NCBI RefSeq assembly: GCF_000237925.1
Contig: NC_031495.1
Span: forward strand, 35,348,062-35,412,061
Length of the DNA: 64,000 nt
From: Schistosoma mansoni
Taxonomy: Eukaryota > Platyhelminthes > Trematoda > Strigeidida > Schistosomatidae
Reading direction: 5' to 3'
The notes under the pieces were generated by a model, which did no database searches, was not told the DNA's origin, and worked only from the letters and a program-made list of their open reading frames with translations. Within the stretch, counting starts at the first letter, position 1. Every line of letters starts with the position of its first letter. This document shows, in pieces, positions 24,071 through 38,286 of the stretch. Position numbers and translations under genes: made by a program.

Positions 24071-24505
24071 TAAAATGTGTAAGTCCTGATTTAGACAAAC
24101 AAACCATTGTTTACAAAAGTAGTTTGATAATACTTGAAGGATTTGCAAAGTCTAATTTTCTCCACCAGAGGATCCCAAATAAAAGTCGGTCCTTAAATTT
24201 ATAACTGTAAAGACATTGAGACCTTTAAGATGAACAGAATGAAAATAACGACTACAAAATTATCGTGTAGTCTTACAAAACAGGGTCATGTTTACCAAAC
24301 TGATGGTATTCTATTAAGTCCTTAAATATTCATAAGCAATAACAACGATAAAACCATACATAAAGTAGATACGCTACTCTTTTCCTGAAAAAGAATCTAC
24401 TAAAACAAATAGAATTTTTTGTATGTACAGATGCAATCTTCAGTTTTTAATGTCCGAGATTAAGCGAATAGAGACAAACTAAGAAAATCTGAAATGCAAA
24501 AGGAT
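24071..24505. other. 3' flank of the PHF7/G2E3-like gene
   Basis: Between the LINE pile and the stop codon of the minus-strand PHD/RING gene. Probably its 3' UTR. No other feature seen. Confidence 0.4.
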
Positions 24506-27500
24506 TTACCGGGAAGTCTGAGTCCTAACAGAAAGAAAAGATCCTAAGGTTACTTGACGTAGTCTGCTCTCATTTAAAGCACTATTAGGAGAGTGATCTT
24601 CCTGAATACTTCGTGTTGTAATGGACGTGTGCCTACGAGAAACACGAGTTGGTCCAGGTGTGTTTGGAATGGCTTGAGGTATTTGCACCCGACGTCTAGC
24701 TGAAGGCTTTTTTCCACGGCTTTTTTTGAATTTTTGGTTGTTCCATATAAGTGGAAGTACTGGGACACGCTCCTGATCTGTAGACGGTGATCCACTAGAT
24801 GATGCATTTCCAGTTTGTGTAACGTGCCCCCCATGACCAACGACATTTTTTTGGCTCCACCCATCGCAATCACACTGAGATGATGAGGTGGATGTGCCGC
24901 CACTTTGTGAAGCATCATCTAGATTAGAGGAACATTCGCTAATGGGAACAAGATCTGCATAAGCCCCCGGTTCTAATTCCCAGGCTGCATCCCTTTAAAC
25001 AAATAAAAAAATATATATTACCTTAAGAAAAGGCGTTATCTTCATAATTCGATCTACACAATAAAACACCACTTACTATTCGTTTACTGATACTCAAGAT
25101 ATGACATCGTGAAGTACTCAGTACTAAGATACATTCGCACCAATGCAACTAACTGAACGTGAAGTAGCGTTTCTTGTTGGTAGCACTATCTGAGAAGCCT
25201 AAAGGTGGTAGTTTAATGAATGAATGTCACCTCATGGCCTTACTACCCTGAGGGATTTCCATTAAAATTCTGCTCCAGAAGGTAAGACACAGTAATGTAA
25301 GAAGTTTTATAGTTTATGAAACGTCTCAAACATTATTCACTGAAACCTCAAAACTACATAAATCTTCACATTTATCTAATGTTCTACGCGAAGTTAGTTT
25401 CTGATTGGAACACTAATTCATCCACAGAGATGGACTCAGAAAGCTAACTTGCAACGTAGGAGGTGTTTCTCTGTTAACCAAAGAGTGATTGCACTGTAAA
25501 GCATTCCACTCCATATTACTGTATGGTCGTAAAACGTGGTCTACGGAAACATGCATAAGCTGCAAGTTTTTCATGAAATCGAGGCATTGGTCGCTTGTCG
25601 TAAAACAACGGTGAAAAATGCTGAGGTTGGGTATGGGGTACTAGGAGGAAACGTCGAGTCGATTGATGAGGTAGCGAATCTTCGTTGATTGGAGTGGTGA
25701 CAAAATATTCACATATGTCTGACCGCTTTGAAGTCCAACGTTGACTGGAGGAGGAAAAGGTTAGGAGAAGACAATGGGCGACCAAACCAGGAAATGGCTA
25801 ACATTCACTAAGAGAGATTCGTTTTTTGTATCTGTAAAGGATAATCTCCCTCGCCTGATCGCCTCAATGTGCATCTAACAGTTCACCTGCTCTTGTGGAA
25901 CAAGGTATACAGTGTTAGCTTTCAACTCGGACACAAAAGCATAGTCCAGTGTGGATCTACGAATGTGAGAGGAAAGCGGTTAGGATTAACATCCTTGAAC
26001 ATTCAATCCCTTCTAATCACCCCAATGATCTACAGGTTGATTGAGGTTGCTGATAGAATCCATCCAAATGCAACAAGATATTTTTGTAATTAACTCCCTA
26101 AAACACCAGAAGCCCTTGTCATCTGTGAAATGAAGTCTGAACAGTGTGTACAAAATAAGTACTCATTATCACTATCCGGACCGTGGCTTTAAAACTATCA
26201 TTATTATTTCATTACTTTCTTTTCGTCCCATTGATTTCTTATTTGAAAATATCCTTTCCTTTTAATTATTTCTCATATCCCCATGATTTTACGGATAATT
26301 ATATCTGATATTAATTGCAATACCTTTGATTATTGTAATAATGTTTAATTATCCTACTCCATTCACATTACAGCTCAATGTTAACTAATCAATTCTACAC
26401 GACTCTTTAAGCGTACACAATTCTATAGTGTTATTACTTACATTACATAGTCTAGCATTGTAATCTTATAAAATCGTCATGTCTGTTCATTGAATTAATA
26501 TAAATTTAGGATCGTATATCCTGATGACGAATTCGCTGAAGACTGATTCCTTTGTGGACATTTGTACTGTTTATGTTTAAATGGGAATTATGTGTATATG
26601 GATTCACTCATCTTCCCCTTAAAATCTGAGCTTAAATACTATTTATTCCTCATATTCATCCTTTCTTAGAAAGTACTTTCGTTGTGTTGTGGTATGTTGA
26701 GTTTGTTTACTGCACATTTGTGCTAGGCTCTGTGTGAACTATGATCGTGGTTTTTGAAGAATGTTCACAGAAACATCTGGAACTTTTGCACAGAAGATAG
26801 ATTTACGTTTAGTCGACAAAGAAATACGAAACGAGTTAGGTTTACAAATTCACTACCCTTGGACGTACCAAAGAATTTAGGATCACTCATAATCGGAATA
26901 AATTTTCACTGAAAACATACGTTTATTTGAAGAAGTTGATAGATAGCATGTATCTTGAATCTATTAAGGATTGTTAAGTAACTGTCACCGACACTATATA
27001 CAAACTACGTTTTCCAATGATAAAAGTGCCTATCATTTATGATGACCGTGAACAATCCATTATATTGCAATACCCTTTAAACTTCTTGAATAAACGACAA
27101 TTTGGTCATGGTTTTAGTACATCGCTAGCAGTCATGTTTGTAAAATAACTTGAAACCTAGTTCTAGAAATAATTTCACAGCTTAATTACACTCCTAAACC
27201 GTTGATACAAAAGAACAAATATAACAGGAAATGTGTAAATGTAGCCACTAAATCCTCAAAATCCATGGTATTTTAGATGAACATCAGTCAGACTTTGCTA
27301 CAAATTCACTACTTGAAATCAGATTTTGTTAACTAAATTATGTCTGAATAAGCGACTTGAAACCGGATATTAATTATTACAGTAACTTTGAAAACCTGAC
27401 CGTTGCTGCTACCTTGACGTGGTGGTCGGGCTTGTCTATCGTGATGATCCAATCGAGCTATACTGGCTGGAACAATCGTCCCTCAAGGTCCTACCATGCC

Positions 27501-30500
27501 AGGCAGGTCGGTTGAAGAGCGGTAAGACTAAAAGCAGCAAACCCAAGGTGTGAAGGCGAAGTCGTACTGCTGACTGTACAGAGGTGTGACAGCAGTAAGG
27601 TGTTTCCTTCAGACAACCAGCATAACAGCGATGCTGCCTTCCCACAAGGAGGGGTGGGGTTAGAAAAGGTCGACCCTAAAAATGCACACCTCGCCTTATC
27701 CCACGGATTTGCGTCTCCGGCGTTAAGGTCCCAACAAGTACGGAGCTAACACAAAAACTACCCACAAAAAGGTCGTGTGTGGCCGACCTCAAGCAGTTGT
27801 CCCTTGGGCACTGCGGTCACGCTCTCAGGTCACTAAGACCACTTCTAACCTAATTTCCTTTTCAGGTACCTCTAGAAGAACCCTTCCATGGTGTGAGCAA
27901 CCGGGAAGTGATAACTGCCCTCATACATCTAACAGCACTCAAGACCACTAGCAACTTTAAAAAACGTATCCAAAGGTTTATATGTGGATAGCACTATCAA
28001 GTAAGTATAACATCTAGAGTTAGATAAACAAGAAAGGACATAATACCATAACTTACTGGTCTGGGACCCATATGCCAGTATCGATGATAGACCTGATGAA
28101 TATCTCTCTATTTGCACAATAAGGGCATTTTAGGTAATGTAATGCAGCAGAAACAGCAAAACCTGCAATGCAATTTCTATGCATCCATGATAAAGGACAA
28201 CAGAGTCCATGGATAGTGTGGTGTTTCCATGCCTCAAAGACAGGAAGCCTCTTTTCAGGAGCAAGACTCAGAAAGTAGTCAGTCAACCATTCAGGAATAT
28301 GTGACATTGATGAGGGTAGTGTAACAGATTCTTTATGTGTTTTAGGTTGCTGGACAGGATTTTGTTCTTCGGGCTCCGAAGAGGAAGAACCGGGTAACTC
28401 CCAAGTAGATGTGCTAAAGGATGAGAACGGTACAAGATAAAAAGAAACTCAATATTAAACGGATTCAGTAGAAATGAAAAACGAGTGCATATGGGGGATT
28501 CAGCTGCAATACTTAGAGAACCCATGTCCGTAATAATATGCCATTCATCCGATAAAATGTGAATCTGCATGTTAGTTGGTATAGCTGTTTTACTAGAAAC
28601 TTTGATGTTGTGTACAGGATAAAAAGTGAAATGCAGTGATGAGATCTGGTTTAATGAAGACATAACTTACTAATGGAATATAGATTTATGTGCAACAGTA
28701 TTCATATTGTGGATTTATCTATTTATATAAATAAATCCACAATAAGTACGGATCTATTGAAAAGACCGAATGCTATATTTGCTAAAGATCAATGTGAGTG
28801 CAATAGTATTTATATGAATATGCATACTTGGAACCGCGATTGTATGAATAGGTACGGATTTTAAAATCATGTTGCTAGTTTACCCTCCTAATAAGGAGAG
28901 ATGTATGTTTTCGATATGTATCCACTATAACCAACGCCCAACACCCTATTTATAACCTTATTTCCAGTGGAAAATCAATATTGACTTAATAACCTCATAA
29001 AGCCGATAAATTAGCATGAGAATAGTTGTTTTTCATCTAGATAATTTTCGACTTGATGAACTTTTGAGAAGTAAAAAAAAATCCATAGCGTTTTAAACCA
29101 TCAATTGTGGACAGTTACAATTTTATAACAAATGCGAATATATAACTTTAATCACACAAACTGAATTCATCAACATACTATTGAGGATGTCGAATCATCA
29201 AATAGAACTTAAGAAAATTATTGTCGAATTAAGATGGGTTTTCATTATATTAATTTATTCAACGTGAACTCTGCTCATGGACCTTTAATGTATTTTTTAC
29301 TATCATTTGTGTTCATTGACAATTTACTCATTTCCTAAAATATGATCATTGTAATCGATACAAAACTGGTTATCTTAAACGCATTTTGAATTCTACCGGC
29401 TCTTGACCAACAAAGCTTTTATACAACTGGACTTATTAGTCTAGTTAGCGGAGCAAGGAACAAGAGGGTAGCAGCAGTCTCGTTTACTATATTGAAGCCG
29501 GAGTTGCTAAAGAGTGGCAAAGCGCATGATTGCATTACAATCACACTTTCAACACAATGTCAACTTGTAATTAATGGCCTGGGTTAACTATAGTCGACGA
29601 AGAGAAATATAAAAATTGTAATTGGTTAAAAACACACACAGAGAGTGGTCACTCATAAAACTTAATCAACTTAGCATTAATTTTGTAACTGTTCTGAATT
29701 TCAGAAAGCGGGAAAAGTATTTTTACGATAGAAATTGCAATAAGTTAATTCTACGATGAAACAATCACACAAAATAATTATTGGACTTTTATACCATCAA
29801 AACTATTGTCTAGAATATCTTCCCAAACTTCCATAGATGTTTTGAGTTAGTCATTCACTCATGCCTAACGTAGAACCTGTCACATGTGTACATCAATTCA
29901 AGTTGCCATACCCTATTAGCACAAAGAGATGAAATAGTCAGGGAAAATCTCAGAGTAGCAGAGGTAGTAAAAGTATTAGTGGAAATCGAAGGTGTAACAT
30001 TCAAGATATAATTCATGAAGCATAAATTAGTAAGATAGAAAACTGACGAAGCATCTCGAAACTTGGAATCCAAGGGAAGATAAAGAGCGAATGCACCTAC
30101 GAGACTAGGAACAGTTTGGAACGATGTCGCCGAAAGTCTTTGACGATAATTACGCTGACCCAATTAGGTAAAGTTTGCACCTACCTACATGGCTTAGTCC
30201 AGTAGTCAGTGTCTTTACCGACTGATGCCATTTCTTGGTTTGGTCACTCCTAACTTTCACCCAACTTACTCTTGCATCAGCCATCATCGTGCTTCAAATG
30301 CTTGGAGTTGAAATTAGAAAATATCTTGGACATGTCAGTCGGATTTCTTATTACAACCTAATGAAATGTTGATGAGACGAGTTTTTTCTGACACAACAAA
30401 ACTTCGTACAATGATTAAGAGCTTATAAAAGTCAAAATTAAGTTAAGATCGAAGTTAAAAACAATATGGAATCCCACTAAAAATTTGTATCAAAATAAAT

Positions 30501-32589
30501 CTGATTGTTAGACAGGTGATTTAGAAACTTAGAGAATTTAGATAAGAATGGGTGTTTGAAGTGTTAAACTACTCATTCAAACACTATAACCTAACAGATG
30601 ATTCTATTGAGAAAGAGGTGTCAATAACAAAAAGTGACAATATGTAGTATATTCACCGGTCTTGTGACTATTTAACATGTAATAATTTCCTATTACTTCC
30701 TTATGAAAACACTAAAATAAAACTTGCTCGGACTGAGAATATCTCCTCTTAACAGAAGACATCCCGTTTGAAACAGTGATTCGTTTAGGAGTTGAAGGAG
30801 CCACACAAGACCGTCTTGTACGCCGAATTTCGTTGAGAACTGGAACAATTTCCTTTTTCGCCAATGAATGGTTGGGTACAGATTTTTGTCTTCTTATGGG
30901 TAGACAACTGCTTTCGAAATCTTTGTCCGGTACAACTGAGAACAGACAGACACAACAAGAGGGAGGTTCCTTGCATTGCGCCAACCAGCCATCCAAATCC
31001 TAAGGCGAAACAAGCATACTCTATATTTGTATTAGATGAGTCTAAAGAGATGTGACATTTCATTTTCATATTGTTTAACATAATACGTAAACATTCTATG
31101 GGAAAAGATTAGGCTAAGAGATGAATAGTTTGTTTTGGAGAGTGAATGGTTTTAAGACTGTCAAATAAGCAAACCAACCTACCCTATATATTACATACCA
31201 TCTAAGCTAACAGGATCATGCTGGACATTTGAACTCAACTTATCAAAGTACACAAACAATCAAGCATGTTTATGAACTAATGAACCTAGCATTCTAATAC
31301 ATGATAATAATTAGAATGAGTGAACGAATACAGTGAATAACACTAATTATCACTAGTTAAGGAGAAAATAGAAATAAACTAAACGTAAATCACAAAACAG
31401 AACAACTCAATAATGACCTTCAAGCACAGAAATCTATCTAATCTGATGTCGAAGCTGCTTTAAAGAGAGTTATTAAGTCAAAACCTTATACAAAATTTAG
31501 ACCTTAACGAAACCCCTCGAAGTTCACTAAAGATTTCACTACTTGTAACTAGAACTTTTGAAATGTAACAATTGGAAGATAAGACCAAGAGACTAGGAAG
31601 ATTTATTGTATATTACATAGCAGGCAAAAAAATGTTCATTGACAGTTGTGTATACTGGTAAATTGTATTAACACAGGCATCAAAAAAAGCGGTGGACCAG
31701 TCTGATTGATAAAAATCCCCTAATTTCAATCTGGTGACTGTTAAACCTGTACGTGCATAGTGCTGTACCTCCGGCTTTTCTAGTTGATGGAGACCTTCTA
31801 AGAGAGCTTAAAACTAGTCAAAATGGTAAGAATTTATTTATGACATCTTGATTTATAGTAAAGTCCCGGCACAACACTTCTCCTCCGTGTTAATTAGGGT
31901 CCTCTATGTTTACCATATCAAACTTCATCCCGCTTCCCATTTATGAATGAAAGAAATATATCACTTGAACCACTAGGCTTTTGATAGTACTACATCTCTG
32001 CAGTACGACTGCATTACTTAAATACCTAGATCTGGAACATAAAATAGTAACTAGGTCTGTCGATGAATAGAAAACACAAATAGTTGTAACTTATTAAATT
32101 ATTCTGGGCTTGATAGCGCACAATGAATTAGTACAAAATATATAAGCTTAAACATACCTGTCTGTGGGCGTGACGGCGGCAATAGGAAGGAAAGTTGCCC
32201 TCAAATATTGTTATCCCTTGAGCTTTAATTAAACAAGGGAGATGGAAGGTGGTGTGACAAGTGCTAACAACACATCCAACACAGGCGCCGGAGAGACGAC
32301 ATACAGAACACTTTAGGCTACGACCACGCCTAAGTTCGTTGAGAATTGAAGAAACAGCGAATCCAAGTATGAAATCATCTGGGGATTCATTCTCAGTGTT
32401 CGTCTGGGACAAACCACTGGCGGCAAACTCCAAGAGTAGAGTATTTCACAAATTTGAACTTACTATACAGTTTGTATGCACTTTGAAACCATTTTTCTCA
32501 ATAATAGGTCCTAATAGTGGATATTCATCAACTTCAGAACAAAATATACACCCAGTGTTATTGAGCTTCAATGATTTCTTCCTAGGCAT
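24506..32589 (-). CDS. PHF7/G2E3-like extended-PHD and RING protein (at least 5 exons)
   Basis: Exons in coding order: 32464-32589 (Met 32589), 32158-32427, about 30727-31001, 28057-28413, 24506-24992 (TAA 24506-24508). Exon 1 (42 aa) has GCIFCSEVDEYPLLGP and VHTNC; exon 2 continues the extended PHD with ASGLSQ, LKCSVCRLSGACVGC, CHTTFHLPC and SYCRRH. Exon 3 starts the second finger (SCCVCL). Exon 4 closes it with CCPLSWMHRNCIAGFAV, KCPYCANREIF and GIWVPD. Exon 5 opens with DAAWELEPGAYADL, the hallmark after this finger in human PHF7 and G2E3, then a long Ser/Thr/Arg-rich tail. Family members are E3 ubiquitin ligases acting on chromatin or in the cell cycle. There is no HECT domain, so it is closer to PHF7. 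The exon 3 to exon 4 joint is unresolved in phase; a minus frame at 28429-28663 could hold a missing exon. The other joints (36-bp intron 1) are clean. Introns contain three LINE pieces. Confidence 0.85.
25430..25810 (+). mobile_element. RTE LINE relic in the last intron of the PHF7-like gene
   Basis: Plus-strand similarity to the RTE C-terminal coding region: calls such as ctgtatggtcgtaaaacgtgg (LLYGCETW region) and gatgaggtagcgaatcttcg (DEVMNLHRLRW region). Many stops; old. Confidence 0.7.
25811..27401. other. Intron DNA of the PHF7-like gene, nothing recognised
   Basis: AT-rich; short frame at 25869-26093 unsupported. No repeat recognised from within the window. Confidence 0.35.
27402..27949 (+). 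mobile_element. RTE-A 5' end only (5' UTR fragment)
   Basis: Nearly identical to the first ~550 bases of the full-length RTE-A (inverse of 17258 to about 16715), starting accgttgctgctaccttgacg and breaking off at ctcaagaccact. It lacks all coding sequence and the 3' end, unlike a normal 5'-truncated LINE. It lies in the last intron of the PHF7-like gene. Confidence 0.88.
29858..30330 (-). mobile_element. RTE-A LINE relic in an intron of the PHF7-like gene
   Basis: Minus-strand RTE-A 3' UTR and C-terminal coding region, highly diverged (gtagaacctg...cacaaagagatga; later gatgccatttcttggtttgg for the GQTKTWH region). Old copy; no TSD seen. Confidence 0.75.
31002..32157. other. Intron 2 of the PHF7-like gene
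   Basis: 1156 bp, GT-AG, AT-rich. No repeat or additional exon recognised. Confidence 0.5.
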
Positions 32590-33415
32590 CAGTAACAACC
32601 AAGACCATAGTAAAAACCAGCGAAGTCAGATGTTCTGGTAATCAAATAGGCGCGCCGATTGGCTTGAGAGAAATGTAATGTTGCTCTTCAGTCGCGTTTG
32701 AATCCTTTTCCAGAGTGTGTATTTTAGTTTAATAGTCAATATATATGAATTCCTGTACTACTATACTACAGTAGCATTTTGTGGACAAAGATTCTATGGT
32801 ATCTCATTGTTTCATTTATTCGCCACAATTTAAATTGCCGTGATTTCCACAACACTATCTAGAACTCACCCATTGTAACATCACGATGGCCTTTGAAATC
32901 TGATTGCCTAATCTGGAACAATAAGATCAGCAAACATGATGAATATATCACAATCAGTGCTATGTGTACGCTAACTGACATTTTTCTGAAATTTAAATAA
33001 ATTATGTAGACCAAGTTTTTATTTTAACAGTAAACCCATGTTCTTACAATGGCACAACGAATTTTAATTCTTGTAAAGGTATATATTACATCTTTACGAT
33101 ATAAGCATAGCTTGATACCCAACAAAAATTCAAACCCTGGCGCTACGGCGAGTTATTCAAATTTTCGGTTGGCCGGGGATTCCATCCTTGCTATGTAGTA
33201 ATTAAGACTTCGTTCATCTGATGTGTTCATCTATATGGAGGTTTATCTAAAAGCATAGATTCGTATGAGCAAGCTTACAAATATTGTAGTAAAAATCGAA
33301 AATATCTGCTTTTAGGATAGGTTTAAAATTGCTTGATAACATGAGTTTTCGAGTAATTATGTACAGTGATGGAAAGGTTAATAAAATCAAGAACCCATTG
33401 TAAGTCTGAGGGTAA
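32590..33415. other. 5' flank of the PHF7-like gene
   Basis: Holds the promoter side of the minus-strand gene; a GC-rich patch with an AscI-like ggcgcgcc lies at about 32650. No core element could be fixed and no divergent gene was seen. Confidence 0.4.
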
Positions 33416-33739
33416 TGAAGATACGACCAGTATTCTAGTTTGAAAACTATTAACCAGTAACACCTATATTCGAAGCGTCCCCCACTGGGTTAAAATCAGA
33501 AGTCAGATGCGAGGGGGTTGGAAAGATATATTTGATACGTTATCAATGTGTCGAGAAGCGGTTGCTCTAATCTGGTTAGTAAACGTAGGAGCTGTGTCCC
33601 ACGCTGAGTCGTGATGTTATCCGGTACGGATGCATGACCGAACGACTTCAGCTAAACAAGTCCACTTAAACAATGTGGTCAGCATCCAATGTCGAACACT
33701 TAAAAAGCTATTGATTTTGAGGAATTATTTACAGCTATA
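33416..33739 (-). repeat. 3' LTR of LTR element copy 2 (diverged)
   Basis: About 324 bp aligned with the other LTRs but with many substitutions, far more than between the two 5' LTRs. Confidence 0.85.
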
Positions 33740-36700
33740 GATCAATCCCCCCCAGTGAGGTAGTGATGACCCTAAGACGTGGCCAGCCAGAAGTTTAAAC
33801 CCAACGAGTTTATCGTTGGTAAACACTCTTCTGATAGCTTGCTATGTGTAGCAGCGTCTGGTTGTCTTTCTTTACACTAAGGGACCGTGACGTACAACAT
33901 AGTAATAAGGAAACAAAGTGCAATGAAAATTTCGGTTCCTTGTGAACTTCATCGTTCTTTTCCGGCCGCCCTGGAAAAGAAAAGAAAAAAACAGAACGTG
34001 TGAATGAATGTCGAAATGCACGTACTTGCGTAAGGACACAAGGTGAGCGGAAAAAAAATATAATAATACGCTTGCGACAGTGTAAAAGCGATTGTAAAAA
34101 AAATGGTTTTTTTCGGAATAAATATATAAAAATGAGCATATTCAAAAAATTTTTATAATAAATAATGCAAAGGAAATTCGAGGTAAAGTTTGTGTCCTAC
34201 GTGCAATAGTCATTTAAATGTTCTGGAAACCTTACTCTTCTTCCAGAACGTGTTATCTTAAGTTTGTTTTCCGACACTGACGAAGTACCAAGGTGTGTGT
34301 CGGCTGTCGTTTGGGGCACTACAAGTGTAGGAGCAGTGTCGTTCGATTGTACCGAAGGAAAATCGACGTAGATAGGGTTTCCTTCTAAGTACGCTGCTTT
34401 GAGGCGACCAATACTGATGCTATCGTTCGTGCCGTTCTTATCGACTACATAGTACTTAAGTTCGCGTTGAAGAACTTTGAAGGGTCCTTCGTATGCTGAT
34501 TCGAGGGGTCGTCGATGTGAGTCTCGACGAACGAAGACGTGTGTACTATGTCGCAATTCAGGTTGACTGCGGTCGAGTGTGAGCAGGTTTAACTGGACGC
34601 ATAGCGTTTGTAAGCCTACTCGTGTAAGAGTTTAGATCTATGTTCAATGAAGAAACCGAAGGATCCACGAATTCTCCTGGGATTCGAAGTGTCGTTCCGT
34701 AAACGAGTTGAGATGCCGTGTATCCAATGTCAGCTTTCACTGCATTGCGGATACCTAGCAAGACGAGTGGAAGTGCTTCTATTCACCGTGAAACGTTTGA
34801 AGCTGATAATGAAGCTTTTAGTTGTCGATGAAAACGTTCTACCAACCCGTTTGCTTGTGGGTGGTAGGCGGTCGTTCGGAAGCGCGTGATTCCTAATAGT
34901 GTGGTCAGACAACGGAAAAGTCCAGATTCGAACTGGCGTCCGCGGTCTGTAGTGATGGTTGAAGGGCAGCCAAAATTTGCTACCCATCGTTCGACGAAAG
35001 CGCGAGCCAATGTTTCAGCAGTAATGTCCTTAATCGGTACTGCTTCTGGCCATCGAGTAAAACGGTCAACGCATGTTAGGAGATATGAGTATCCGTTCGA
35101 GTCGGGTAAGGGTCCTACCAAATCTAGATGGACGTGGTCGAAACGAGCGTCAGGGGTCTTGAAAGAACCTAAGGGACATTTGTTGTGTCTTATGACCCTA
35201 GATTTCTGACAGCTTACACAGGAGCGTGCCCACTCCCTCACGTCTTTATTCATGCCAGGCCAGCAAAAGCGTTCGGCTATAAGTTTGACTGTTGCACGAG
35301 CACCTGGGTGAGAAAGATTGCGCAACGTATTGAAGACGTTGCGTCGATAATGTTTTGGTACTATTGGACGATCCCTACCTGTAGATGTGTCACAGAGTAA
35401 GGTTTCCTCACCTGTTCCCATCTGCTTAATACGTAGTTTAAGAGTTGTCGAGGATAACTCATGCTGAAGATCAATGTCTTCTTTTTGAAGCTGAGCGAGC
35501 TTAAGAAGGTCGATTCCTTGAAAACTGTTCAAGGAACTTATTCGAGAAAAAGCGTCTGCGACTACATTGTTAGCTCCAGAAATGTGTTGTATGTCTGAAG
35601 TAAACTGAGAAATGTAGTCGAGTTGTCGAGACTCTCGCGGTGAGTACTTGTCTGAAGATGAACTTAAAGAGAAGGTAAGAGGTTTGTGATCGGTAAAAAG
35701 CGTGGATTCTCTTCCTTCGATGGAATGTTGGAAATGCCGTACAGCACAATACATAGCTAGGAGTTCCCTACCGAACGTGCTGTACCTAGATTCCGCGTCT
35801 AGCAACCATCTCGATAAAAATCCTAAAGGTTGCCATGAGTTGTTAACCCATTGTTGTAAGACTCCTCCGATTGCTGAGTCGGATGCGTCTACTGCGATAC
35901 TAATGGGCGCTTGAGTGTCCTGATGAGCAAGCAGGGTTGCCTTAGCGATGTGTTCCTTAACTGTGGAGAATGCTTTGCGGGCCGTGTCGTCTAGACTAAT
36001 TGATTTTGCATTTCCACGAAGCTGGTCGGTTAACGGTTTCATAAGGGATGCGCATTTGGGTATGAACCGTCTGTAGAAACTTACAAGTCCGTTAAAAGTT
36101 CGCAACTGCTTGATCGTGGTCGGTTCTGGGTAATCCAGAATGGCCGCCACTTTGTTTCTAAGAGGTCGGATGCCTTGGGCATCAATAGTGTGTCCTAAGA
36201 AGTCTAAGGAGTTAGTCCCGATTTGGCATTTCTGAATGTTGACAGTAATACTATGCCTTTGGAGTCGTTCGAAAACAATGTCCAGATGCTTGAGATGTGA
36301 TTCTCTGTCCGGACTTGCTATTAGACAGTCATCAACATACGCATGTACGAAGTTGAGACCTCGGAAGACATCGTCTATAAACCTTTGGAAGGTTTGAGCC
36401 GCATTTCTTAAACCAAAAGGCATTCGCAAGAATTCGTAAAGACCGAAAGGAGTGATGATGGTGGTTTTAGGAATGTCGTCAGGTGCCATCGGTATTTGGT
36501 TATAAGCTTTAACCAAGTCGATTTTCGAAAAGACAGTTGTACTTTTCAAGGTAGCTGTCAAATCGTGAATATGAGGCAACGGGTAACGATCGGGAATGGT
36601 TTTAGTATTCAGACGCCGATAATCACCAGTTGGCCGCCAATCATTGCTGTCCTTTTTAGGGACCATGTGCAATGGGGATGCCCATGGACTATTCGATGAT

Positions 36701-38267
36701 CGAATTATCCCTAGGTCCATCATGTGGTCGAATTCGTTTTTAGCTAACCTAAGCTTTTCGGGAGCGAGTCTTCGAGCTTTCGAGAATACAGGTGGTCCTG
36801 TAGTCGAGATGTGATGTGTAACATTGCTGGTTACACAAGGTAATTTCGATTGCGATTGGTATATCCCGGGGTATTTGTCGAGTAATGATTGGTACAAGGG
36901 GTCTATGGTGTGCTTAATCGTGACTGGGGATAACCTGCAACTAGAAAGAGGAGTTACGCAAACGTATAACTTAGTGTTTCCGTCTATTAACCTTCGTGAG
37001 CGTGTGTCGATGAGTAGATTGTGATATTGTAACAGGTCTATACCAATGATTGGCATAGAGACATCTGCAACCACGAAAATCCAGTGTATGGGTTTGCGTA
37101 AACCCACGTTAAGGTAAACGTACCTTTTACCATAAGTAGCGATCGGTTTTCCGTTTGCCGCCTGTAAACTTAAAACAGACTCGCGAAGTCTGTCGTTGGA
37201 GTTCGCTGGAAGAACGCTAACTTCTGCGCCGGTGTCGACGAGGTAGCGAACTTTCGTTGTCACATCTGTGACGTATAACAGACGGCTGTGTTCGCCGGCT
37301 ACGGTTGACGTTAACGCGTGCCGGCTGGGAAGTTTCCCGAACTGTTTTTCGTGTCACTCGATTTTGGGGTCGGATAATTGCAGGGTTTCCTGCAATTTCT
37401 AGAGGATTTACCGTACTGATTGTGATACCAGCACCAGTCGGGGTGAAACGCTCCTACGTGAGGATTTTGACCGACTACGGTCATTACGAACTCTAAGATA
37501 TCTTGTAAGCGTGTGACATAGTTCGGCCATGTCAGTCGAGGTCGATTGGGGTTTTTCTTTGTTGGAAAAAACCTCGGCCTTAGAAAATTTGGTGATTTCC
37601 AAGATTCGATCGGCAGATGCAGCTAGTTCATCTATGGCATTGTTTTGAAATGAAACAAGCACTGCCTGCACCTGTTGAGGGAGTTTAGATAAGAAAAGTT
37701 GTCTAAATAGGCCATCATCGAATGTTTGTTGGCCGATGACTTCTCTCATTCTACGCAACATGTCCGTCGCAGAACCATGTTGCAAATCGATATTGTTAAG
37801 GAGTTGGTCTAACCGTTGTCGATCAGTTAGGTCTCCGCGTTTTAAAATCGATAGTTTAAGCGTTTCGTAAGGTTCGGGAACATCACTAGTAAACATACTA
37901 GGTGTTACGTACCTGTTAAACTCGCGCGGTAACGCCTTAACTACCGCGAGGAAACGTGTGCGCGAGTCCGTGATTCCGTGCATGCAAAAATCGGCTTCTG
38001 CATAGCAGAACCAGGACTCGATATTGTCGGGCCAAAATGGCGTTAACTGAATCGAAATAGGGGGAATAGACTTAAACTTAAGAACCTTAGGAGAGTGTTC
38101 CGTCATAGTAATATAGATAACGAAAAATGTCTAATTAAAATATATCCGAGAAAAAAAATTCGAGAAAAACAGTATATCACAATATATGAAATTCAAATAA
38201 AGAATAACAATGAATAATAATATTCCAAAATGGAACAGACTCACAGTTTGTGCGCTTGGTGTACCAG

Positions 38268-38285
38268 ATCACGTCGGTCTCACCA
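38268..38285 (-). other. Primer-binding site, tRNA-Trp type, copy 2
   Basis: Minus strand reads tggtgagaccgacgtgat one base after the LTR, matching the complement of a tRNA-Trp 3' end at 16 of 18 positions. Confidence 0.85.
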
Positions 38286-38286
38286 A

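Noticed and set aside
34647-35400. Plus-strand frames opposite pol of LTR element copy 2
   Set aside because: Antisense shadows of the integrase region; identical ones appear in copy 1.
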